From: Gracilibacillus kekensis
GTDB lineage: Bacteria; Bacillota; Bacilli; Bacillales; Amphibacillaceae
DNA length: 64,000 nt
Assembly (NCBI RefSeq): GCF_900143085.1
Contig: NZ_FRCZ01000001.1
Span: 248,001-312,000 of the forward strand
Direction of reading: 5' to 3'
The position numbers were made by a program, and so were the translations under genes. The notes beneath the pieces are model-generated. The model was not told where the DNA came from, searched no databases, and saw only the letters and a program-made list of their open reading frames with translations. Numbering within the stretch: the stretch's first letter is position 1; the number at the start of each line of letters is the position of its first letter. This document shows, piece by piece, positions 56,553-64,000 of the stretch.

Positions 56553-56993
56553 TTGAATAAACGGATTGCAACACACGATACTTTTGTTATTGAAAAAAGC
56601 TATGATGCTTCACCAAAGGAAGTGTTCGCTGCTTGGTCTGATCCAGAATCTAAAGCGAAATGGTTTCCTAAGGCTGACGTGTTTGAATTTCGAGTTGGTG
56701 GCATTGAAAAGAACAAAGGTGGACCACCTGAAGGGCCTGTTTTCACCTTTGAAGCGATTTATCAGGAAATCGTTACCAATCAACGAATCGTTTACACCTA
56801 TGCCATGGACCTCGAAGAAACAAGGATTTCAGTGTCCGTTACAACAGTGGAGTTTAAGGATACTGATTCAGGAACACAGCTTACGTTTACTGAGCAAGGT
56901 GTTTTTCTTGACGGACAAGATACAGTTGAACATCGTGAACACGGAACAAATATTTTACTAGATCACTTAGGTGATATATTTAATCAAAAGTAA
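56553..56993 (+). CDS. SRPBCC (AHSA1-type) ligand-binding protein, first copy
   Basis: A 146-residue START/Bet v 1-like fold protein of the AHSA1 family (activator of Hsp90 ATPase homologue 1-like). FVIEKSYDASPKEVFAAWSDPESKAKWFPK is the typical beginning and HREHGTNILLDHLGDIF the closing helix. These proteins have a deep hydrophobic pocket; in bacteria the ligand is generally unknown. TTG start at 56553 after GGAGAAATAATTC, three bases after merR ends. The next gene encodes a second, diverged copy. Confidence 0.85.
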   Translation: MNKRIATHDTFVIEKSYDASPKEVFAAWSDPESKAKWFPKADVFEFRVGGIEKNKGGPPEGPVFTFEAIYQEIVTNQRIVYTYAMDLEETRISVSVTTVEFKDTDSGTQLTFTEQGVFLDGQDTVEHREHGTNILLDHLGDIFNQK

Positions 56994-57026
56994 AAAAAAA
57001 TGTTTCAAACAAGAGGAGTGAGATCA

Positions 57027-57503
57027 ATGGCATTTGAAGATTCTGATAAACAGTATTCATCTGAAGTGATTTCAGAACGCGAAATAATTAACACTCGCAT
57101 TTTGAACACTTCTCGAAAACAAATATTTCATGCATTTAAAGACCCCAATATATTAGCTCAATGGTGGGGGCCAAAAGGTTTTTCAAATACATTTTATGCA
57201 TTTAATTTACAACCAGGGGAAACCTGGCATTACGTTATGCATGGACCTGATGGCGTTGATTACGAAAATAAGAGCATTATCTTGGAAGTAATTGAACCTG
57301 AACAAATTGTACTTCGCCACCTTGAGCCTGTTCACGAGTTTCTTTTAACCATTTCCTTATCTGAAATTGATAGGAAAACGAAACTAATTTGGCGAATGAC
57401 CTTCGATTCAGTGGAAGAATGCAAGAAAGTTGAGAAGTTCGTCGTTCAAGCAAATGAACAAAACCTTGACCGATTGGAGGCACAATTAGCAAGCATGACT
57501 TAA
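57027..57503 (+). CDS. SRPBCC (AHSA1-type) ligand-binding protein, second copy
   Basis: A 158-residue protein with the same fold as its neighbour. TRILNTSRKQIFHAFKDPNILAQWWGPKGFSNTF has the WWGP signature of AHSA1 proteins, which the first copy lacks (WFPK). LQPGETWHYVMHGPDG is also typical. ATG at 57027 follows GAGGAGTGAGATCA. The two copies probably arose by duplication long ago or assembled as a hetero-pair; they share only the fold signature. Confidence 0.85.
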   Translation: MAFEDSDKQYSSEVISEREIINTRILNTSRKQIFHAFKDPNILAQWWGPKGFSNTFYAFNLQPGETWHYVMHGPDGVDYENKSIILEVIEPEQIVLRHLEPVHEFLLTISLSEIDRKTKLIWRMTFDSVEECKKVEKFVVQANEQNLDRLEAQLASMT

Positions 57504-57528
57504 GTCTTAATTGATTTAATGGAGAAAC

Positions 57529-58086
57529 ATGTCAAAAGTTTATTTTGGTATGACTTTATCTGTTGATGGATTCGTCAATGATCGAAATGGTCATTTTGAT
57601 CGTCTTTTTGAAACATTTGAACCTAATGAAGAGCTAGCCGAAATGTTGAATAATACCGGGGCAATTGTGATGGGACGTAACAGTTTTAATGCAAGTGGAG
57701 ATACCGATTCTTACGCCGACTCATATAAGTTTCAAGTACCAATGTTCGTTCTAACAAACAATCCACCTAAAAAACATCCAAAAGAAAACGACAAGCTGAC
57801 GGTTACTTTTGTAAATGATGGCATTGAAAGTGCTATTAATCAAGCCAAAATAGCTGCTAAAGGTAAAGATGTTGCAGTTATGGGAGGACAAGTTGGTCAA
57901 CAATTGCTTAAAGCTAACCTTGCTGATGAATTACAAATAACGATTGCTCCTATATTGCTTGGCAATGGGTTACGACTTTTTGAGCATTTAGAAAACCTTG
58001 AAATAAATTTGGTCAAATTGCGAACCATAGAGACTAAACAGCAGGTGGAAATCTGGTATAAGATAATCCGTCAAAACACACTATGA
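57529..58086 (+). CDS. Dihydrofolate reductase-like (RibD C-terminal domain) protein
   Basis: A 185-residue NADPH-dependent reductase of the RibD C-terminal/DHFR-like family. VYFGMTLSVDGFVNDRNG at the start, GAIVMGRNSFN near residue 48 and VAVMGGQVGQQLLKANLADELQI are typical, the last including the Gly-Gly cofactor loop. Such stand-alone members are not folate or riboflavin enzymes and have unknown substrates. Last gene of the MerR operon, 25 bases after the SRPBCC gene; start after GGAGAAAC. Confidence 0.85.
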   Translation: MSKVYFGMTLSVDGFVNDRNGHFDRLFETFEPNEELAEMLNNTGAIVMGRNSFNASGDTDSYADSYKFQVPMFVLTNNPPKKHPKENDKLTVTFVNDGIESAINQAKIAAKGKDVAVMGGQVGQQLLKANLADELQITIAPILLGNGLRLFEHLENLEINLVKLRTIETKQQVEIWYKIIRQNTL

Positions 58087-58103
58087 AAATGAATGCTAGG
58101 CAA

Positions 58104-58232
58104 AAGCTCCGTCCATTTACTTCGCTTTCCGCGGGCGTCACCTCAGCCTCCTCGGCAGAAAATCACTGCCTGTGGGGTCTTCGGAAGACGCTGTTCCCAC
58201 AGGAGTCTACGTAAATGGACTACGCTTTAATA
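58104..58232. repeat. Hairpin repeat with CTTTCCGCGGGCG core
   Basis: GTCCATTTACTTCGCTTTCCG at the left and AGTCTACGTAAATGGAC at the right are inverted; the inner part GGGGTCTTCGGAAGACGCTG contains its own short hairpin (GTCTTC-GGAAGAC). Elements with TTTCCGCGGGCGTCACCTCAGCCTCC are, from memory, frequent between genes in Bacillaceae. Confidence 0.75.
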
Positions 58233-58307
58233 GCGTTCTCCAATTTTAGAAACAGCTAGAATGTTGATGTCACAGCATATTTATTCTTACTTGAACAAAT
58301 ATCTAAC

Positions 58308-58450
58308 AAAGCGGAGGAAAAATGCGACACTCCTGGGGGAACAGCACGAGCTGAAGCTAACTTTGGAAAGTGGTCTTCTTTCCCAAAGTTAGCTTCAGCC
58401 GTGCCCCCGGAAAGGGAGTGTTTTTCCGTAGCGTTGGATTAGCACTCATC
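58308..58450. repeat. Hairpin repeat, CACTCCTGGGGGAACAGCACG type
   Basis: GGAGGAAAAATGCGACACTCC at the left pairs with GGGAGTGTTTTTCCGTAGC at the right; the centre has GAAGCTAACTTTGGAAAG and CTTTCCCAAAGTTAGCTTC as a nearly perfect stem. Its right end and following 50 bases match 3240-3300. Confidence 0.78.
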
Positions 58451-58499
58451 TCAATACTTTTGTCAATAATCCTATGTCAGTTGTCATTATTGATGAAGT

Positions 58500-60395
58500 T
58501 TAACGATTTAACAGACTTCCGACATATCGTAATAAATCATTGGCAGATTGCGTAGTATATTCATACTCCTCCACCAATGTTGCAACTACTTCATTCATCT
58601 TTTTCAATTGTTGTTCATCAGGGGTTTTCGTTGAAGTAGTAATTTTTACAACATCCTTTAAATCCGCGAATAATTTCTTCTGGATCGCTTCACGTAATCT
58701 TTCATGTGATTGATATTCAAACTTTTTCCCTTTTCTAGCATAAGCAGAGATCCGAATTAAGATTTCCTCACGAAATGCTTTTTTAGCATTTTCTGAAATC
58801 CCGATTTGTTCTTCTATCGAACGCATTAGCTTTTCATCGGGATGCATCTCTTCACCTGTCAAAGGATCTTCCAATTTTGTTTTATTACAAAATGCCTCGA
58901 CATTATCTAGATAGTTATTCATTAGTGTTTTAGCAGATTCCTCATAGGAATAAACAAAGGCTTTTTGCACTTCTTTCTTCGCTAACTCATCATATTCCTT
59001 CCGTGTCGCTGAAATAAAATCTAAATAGTCTTCTTTTTGTTCTTTAGTAATGGATGGGTGGTCATCCAATCCATCCTTTAAAGAGCGTAATACATCAAGA
59101 GCGTTAATAGATTGCATTTCTTTACGAATAATTGTTGAAGAAATCCGATTAATTACATAGCGAGGATCAATACCTGTCATACCCTCATCTGCGAATTCTT
59201 TTTTCAGAGCACTCACGTCTTGATCACTAAATCCTTCTACATCCTGATCATTGTATAAATATAGCTTTTTCAATAAACTTACGTTACTTTGTTTCGACTC
59301 TCTTAAGCGAGTTAAAACGGTAAACATTGCCGCAATTTTTAACGTGTGCGGTGCTATATGTGCATCTTTAATATCACTTTCTTCAATCATTTTCTTATAT
59401 ATCCGCTCTTCTTGATCCAATTTCAAATTGTATGGAATAGGCATTACGATCATTCTGGAATGCAAAGCTTCATTCTTTTTGTTAGCAATAAAAGAGCGGT
59501 ATTCTGATTCATTCGTATGAGCAACGATCATTTCATCTGCAGATATCAATGCAAATCTTCCTGCTTTAAAATTACCTTCCTGAGTTAGGGACAACAAGTG
59601 CCATAGAAATTTCTCATCACATTTCAACATTTCCTGAAATTCCATAAGCCCACGATTGGCTTTATTCAATTCTCCATCAAACCGATATGCTCGTGGATCT
59701 GACTCAGACCCGTATTCAGCAATGGTAGAAAAATCAATCGATCCAGTTAAATCTGCAATATCCTGTGACTTTGGGTCAGAAGGACTAAATGTTCCGATAC
59801 CAACGCGTCTATCTTCAGAGAAGAAAATCCGTTCCACTAATACATCTTCTATTTTTCCATCATATTCTTCTTCTAGTCGTAATCTATTTAGAGGTGAGAG
59901 GCTCCCTTCGATTTTAATACCATACTCTTCTTCAAAATCTCCACGAAGATGTTCAGGAATGAGATGTAGCGGATTTTCATGCATAGGACAATTTTTAATC
60001 GCATACACCGCACCTTTATCTGTTAAGGTATATTGTTCAAGTCCCCTTTTTAATAAAGTTACTAATGTAGATTTGCCACCACTGACTGGCCCCATTAGTA
60101 ATAATATCCTTTTTTTCACATCTAACCTTTTTGCGGCTGGATGAAAGTATTCTTCGACTAGTTTTTCCAAAGCTTCTTCTAAACCAAATAATTCTTCACT
60201 AAAAAAAGAGTACTGGCGTACACCATTTACATCAGTCACACCTTGCTCTTTAATCATTTGATAAATGCGAGAGTGAGCAGATTGAGCAAGGTACGGTTTT
60301 TCTTTTAATAAGTCAAGGTATTCAGAAAATGTTCCTTCCCACTTCAATGCATTCTTTGTTGTTCTATATTGTTGCACCTTTCTTAAAATATCCAT
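58500..60395 (-). CDS. prkA: PrkA serine protein kinase / AAA+ protease-like protein
   Basis: A 631-residue protein, the same length as B. subtilis PrkA when ATG at 60395 (after GGGAGGTCAGTGT) is used. An AAA+ ATPase domain with Walker A GPVSGGKST is in the N-terminal half; the middle has HIAPHTLKIAAMFTVLTRL and RYVINRISSTIIRKEM; the C-terminal part ends AQSANDLLRYVGSLLNR-like SANDLLRYVGSLLNR. In B. subtilis it is SigE-dependent and needed for sporulation, and reported to be a Lon-like protease rather than a true kinase. Partners YhbH and SpoVR are in the window. Confidence 0.94.
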   Translation of the reverse strand: MDILRKVQQYRTTKNALKWEGTFSEYLDLLKEKPYLAQSAHSRIYQMIKEQGVTDVNGVRQYSFFSEELFGLEEALEKLVEEYFHPAAKRLDVKKRILLLMGPVSGGKSTLVTLLKRGLEQYTLTDKGAVYAIKNCPMHENPLHLIPEHLRGDFEEEYGIKIEGSLSPLNRLRLEEEYDGKIEDVLVERIFFSEDRRVGIGTFSPSDPKSQDIADLTGSIDFSTIAEYGSESDPRAYRFDGELNKANRGLMEFQEMLKCDEKFLWHLLSLTQEGNFKAGRFALISADEMIVAHTNESEYRSFIANKKNEALHSRMIVMPIPYNLKLDQEERIYKKMIEESDIKDAHIAPHTLKIAAMFTVLTRLRESKQSNVSLLKKLYLYNDQDVEGFSDQDVSALKKEFADEGMTGIDPRYVINRISSTIIRKEMQSINALDVLRSLKDGLDDHPSITKEQKEDYLDFISATRKEYDELAKKEVQKAFVYSYEESAKTLMNNYLDNVEAFCNKTKLEDPLTGEEMHPDEKLMRSIEEQIGISENAKKAFREEILIRISAYARKGKKFEYQSHERLREAIQKKLFADLKDVVKITTSTKTPDEQQLKKMNEVVATLVEEYEYTTQSANDLLRYVGSLLNR

Positions 60396-60749
60396 ACACT
60401 GACCTCCCAATATGTGAGACTTCCATCCGTATGATAATGATGGTTGTAAATTAACAAGTTCCATTTCTCATCATGAGAAATTTCCTACCGGTGGATACCG
60501 GGCCGTATACTTAGCGTCTGTTTTCCCCCTTTTATTTCTATATGTTACGAGAAACTTGAAGCAGGAAAATTAAAGAGCTGTGTTAAACTAAGTATACGTA
60601 TAGAACGAATATTATGTTCTTATTCTTAGCTATATATAAATGTATGTAGGTAAGTTTCAAAAAATGAATTGGAATAGATAATGATTAAGTTCACTTTCAT
60701 TTACATAACATAGGGAATGGCGTTTTTTTCACAGCACATCATTCGTTGC

Positions 60750-60778
60750 TTCACAAATCAATAAGATTTAGGTATAAT
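60750..60778 (+). promoter_or_regulatory. SigA-type promoter of the 26-aa gene
   Basis: TTCACA and TATAAT are spaced by 17 bases; the start codon follows 48 bases after the -10 box. The rest of the 60396-60749 stretch shows no gene. Confidence 0.7.
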
Positions 60779-60825
60779 GGATGGAGATTATAAAAAAATA
60801 ATACATATATAAGGGAGGATCTAAG

Positions 60826-60906
60826 ATGGGTATCGCATTAATTATCGGTGTTTCTGTAACATTCTTAGCAGCTATCTTCGCTTCAGGATATGAGGCAAAA
60901 CAATAA
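60826..60906 (+). CDS. 26-residue membrane peptide
   Basis: An ATG after AAGGGAGGATCTAAG opens a 26-codon frame: MGIALIIGVSVTFLAAIF forms one transmembrane helix and the tail is ASGYEAKQ, followed by tandem stops TAATAA. It has a promoter upstream (60750-60778) and a terminator downstream (60969-60996), so it looks like a complete single-gene unit. I do not recognise the family. Possible roles are a small regulator of a membrane protein or a sporulation-stage peptide; no evidence distinguishes these. Confidence 0.75.
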   Translation: MGIALIIGVSVTFLAAIFASGYEAKQ

Positions 60907-60968
60907 TAAGAGTTGTTTATCATGACAAAGTAAGTAAGAGTTAATTAATATAGTTAAACCATAAACAA

Positions 60969-60996
60969 AACCGAACTAATTAATAGTTCGGTTTTT
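60969..60996 (+). terminator. Terminator after the 26-aa gene
   Basis: AACCGAACTA pairs with TAGTTCGGTT around ATTAA and is followed by TTTTT. It also faces the convergent GH13 gene at 61051. Confidence 0.92.
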
Positions 60997-61050
60997 CAAT
61001 GGCATTCTTAACTTGGTATTTTATAATATATTTGCGAAATGAAGTTCTTT

Positions 61051-62823
<1,773 letters not shown>

Positions 62824-62838
62824 TTAATAATATAAAAC

Positions 62839-62852
62839 AAACGATTGCGCAA
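62839..62852 (-). promoter_or_regulatory. LacI-type operator half A, upstream of the GH13 gene
   Basis: On the minus strand this reads TTGCGCAATCGTTT; the nearly identical TGCGCAATCGTTTT stands at 63061 on the plus strand. The CG-centred motif is of the LacI/GalR family type used by maltose regulators (MalR, MdxR). Confidence 0.6.
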
Positions 62853-62927
62853 TAACCTGATTAATTTAAAATTTTTAATTAATTAAGTATAATTCTATCA
62901 TTGTTGTCGGATTTCTATTAGTTAATT

Positions 62928-62964
62928 ATTATACCAAAAAACTCCGCCAAATGTAAGCGTTACA
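62928..62964 (-). promoter_or_regulatory. Promoter of the GH13 gene with cre-like dyad
   Basis: On the minus strand TTACAT (62951-62956) and TATAAT (62928-62933) are 17 bases apart. A dyad TGTAA-GCG-TTACA (62952-62964) overlaps the -35 box and resembles a CcpA cre site (WTGNAANCGNWWNCAWW) with one core mismatch, consistent with glucose repression. Confidence 0.55.
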
Positions 62965-63018
62965 AACATTTTATTAATAGTAATTCTGATATTTATAAAA
63001 AACCATGAAAATTAATGG

Positions 63019-63047
63019 TTGTCAAAGGCTCACTATCTATGTATAAT
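63019..63047 (+). promoter_or_regulatory. SigA promoter of the maltodextrin-binding protein gene
   Basis: TTGTCA and TATAAT separated by 17 bases, 75 bases before the start codon at 63123. Confidence 0.8.
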
Positions 63048-63060
63048 AAAAAACAAGATA

Positions 63061-63074
63061 TGCGCAATCGTTTT
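63061..63074 (+). promoter_or_regulatory. LacI-type operator half B at the start of the binding-protein transcript
   Basis: TGCGCAATCGTTTT, 14 bases downstream of the -10 box, where a bound repressor would block transcription. It matches the minus-strand copy at 62839-62852. Confidence 0.65.
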
Positions 63075-63122
63075 CACAAGCGTATCTAAAAAAATATTAT
63101 ATTTATTTGGGAGGTCCATTAG

Positions 63123-64000
63123 ATGAAAAAATGGTTTGGAATTTTATTTGTTGGATTATTGTTTATCGGATTACTAGCAGCGTGTGGTCCAGATGATGCA
63201 CAGGAAAGCACAAGTGAAACAGAACAATCGGAAAATCAAGAATCAGACGATAATAATAATAGTGAAAATGAAAGCGCTGACGATAGTTCAATGCCCGAGA
63301 AACCTGAAAAATTAACAATTTGGGTAAATGCAGAAGAAAAGCAAGAAGAGGCAGTGAATCAAATAGCTGAAACTTATACAGGAGAAACAGGAATTGAAAT
63401 CGAAGCAGTTCCAATTGATATGTTAGAGCAAGTAGAAAAATTAGATGTAGAAGGTCCTGCTGGTAATGGTCCAGATATCATTTTTCAACCACATGATAGA
63501 ATTGGCGACCTGGTTTTACGTGGTCTGGTTGATCCAGTTAACTTAGGTGAACTGGAAGCAGATTATACAGAAGCAGCTTTAAGTGCTGTTACAAATGAGG
63601 GTGAGTTTTGGGGATACCCTGCAGTAACAGAGACTTATGCTTTATTCTACAACAAATCTCTAGTTGAAGAAGCTCCTGCAACAATGGAAGATTTAATGGC
63701 AATTGCTGATGAACAGACGAATGCTGACAATGATGAATATGGTTTCCTAATGGAAGCAGCAAATTTCTACTTCTCATATCCTTTCTTCTCAGGTAATGGT
63801 GCATATGTATTTGCAGAAGAAAATGGTGTGTATGATATTGAAGATATTGGTTTAAACAATGAAGGCGCTGTACAGGGTGGAGAGCTGATTCAAACATGGT
63901 TTGAAAATGGCTATATACCTCAGGACCTTACACCAGACATAATGAATGGATTATTTAAAGAAGGAAAAGTGGCTTCTGTCATCAATGGACCTTGGATGGT
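63123..64000 (+). CDS. Maltodextrin ABC transporter binding lipoprotein, 5' part
   Basis: The first 292 codons of an extracellular solute-binding protein; it runs off the right edge. The lipoprotein signal ends LLAACG, then a 35-residue linker almost entirely of Glu, Ser, Asp and Asn, then the binding fold starting EKLTIWVNAEEKQEEAV. GPAGNGPDIIFQPHDRIGDLVLRG and the closing NGPWM-type motif are MalE/MdxE features. GGGAGGTCCATTAG precedes the ATG. With the divergent GH13 enzyme it resembles the B. subtilis mdx locus; permease genes would follow outside the window. Confidence 0.9.
   Translation, partial: MKKWFGILFVGLLFIGLLAACGPDDAQESTSETEQSENQESDDNNNSENESADDSSMPEKPEKLTIWVNAEEKQEEAVNQIAETYTGETGIEIEAVPIDMLEQVEKLDVEGPAGNGPDIIFQPHDRIGDLVLRGLVDPVNLGELEADYTEAALSAVTNEGEFWGYPAVTETYALFYNKSLVEEAPATMEDLMAIADEQTNADNDEYGFLMEAANFYFSYPFFSGNGAYVFAEENGVYDIEDIGLNNEGAVQGGELIQTWFENGYIPQDLTPDIMNGLFKEGKVASVINGPWM

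Noticed and set aside
60396-60464. 23-residue N-terminal extension of PrkA
   Set aside because: The ATG at 60395 has a strong ribosome binding site and gives exactly the B. subtilis length; the extension would include that site.

Overview
The window looks like a chromosomal segment from a low-GC, endospore-forming member of the Bacillaceae. The evidence is a set of spore-associated genes (yabG, spoVR, yhbH, prkA, a YjcZ-type mini-protein, sigI-rsgI), a menaquinol-type aa3 oxidase, AGGAGG-type ribosome binding sites, frequent TTG/GTG starts and AT-rich intergenic DNA. Acidic, Asp/Glu-rich exported segments and the dispersed hairpin repeats suggest a moderately halophilic genus of the Gracilibacillus/Halobacillus/Virgibacillus type; this genus-level guess is inference. 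I saw no rRNA, tRNA, transposase, prophage or CRISPR locus.

Layout. 1-6.4 kb: 5' part of yabG, a lipoprotein DD-carboxypeptidase, an IDEAL-domain protein, a manganese-type CDF exporter, then a map-azlC-azlD-GNAT run and a tiny YjcZ gene. 6.5-10.5 kb: a reductase next to a PLP trans-sulfuration-family enzyme, a DegV protein and a multipass membrane protein. 10.5-15.2 kb: a HAD hydrolase and the qoxABCD operon. 15.9-21.8 kb: a two-component system, a DUF389 protein, ChrA, and a czcD-czrA zinc-type efflux operon with an operator on its promoter. 21.8-28.5 kb: small membrane, secreted and SET-domain proteins, a Pro/Gly-rich protein, spoVR, a HemAT-like oxygen-sensing chemoreceptor. 28.6-33.6 kb: an M20 peptidase and yrrT-luxS-mccA-mccB, a methionine-to-cysteine operon with luxS inside it. 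34-40.6 kb: a YhcN/YlaJ lipoprotein, YhdB, DUF4256, sigI-rsgI, a membrane-anchored trypsin-like protease and a carbonic anhydrase. 40.8-49.1 kb: aldo/keto reductase, a stand-alone MurG homologue, MATE, ALDH, a nucleoside transporter, a lipoprotein, yhbH. 49.5-55.8 kb: odhAB and yhdT-panF. 55.9-58.1 kb: a compact MerR-AHSA1-AHSA1-RibD_C operon. 58.5-64 kb: prkA, a 26-aa membrane-peptide gene, and divergent maltodextrin genes (GH13 enzyme and binding lipoprotein, both cut by or near the right edge).

The most unusual content is intergenic. Arrays with periods of 50-52 bp lie at four places (about 3.0, 23.6, 30.1 and 49.2 kb). In the 52-bp and 50-bp arrays each unit carries a 20-25 bp imperfect palindrome separated by a pyrimidine-rich linker. 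A 20-bp array lies at 11.1 kb. At 40.6 kb there are four forward and four reversed copies of a CGGGATA box at exact 21-bp spacing. Separately, long imperfect hairpin elements sharing segments such as CCGCTACGGCTTG occur at about 2.9, 15.4, 15.6, 33.7, 34.0, 58.1 and 58.3 kb. Most genes here are ordinary housekeeping or sporulation genes; the repeats, the luxS placement, the MerR operon and the 26-aa gene are where a second look would pay.
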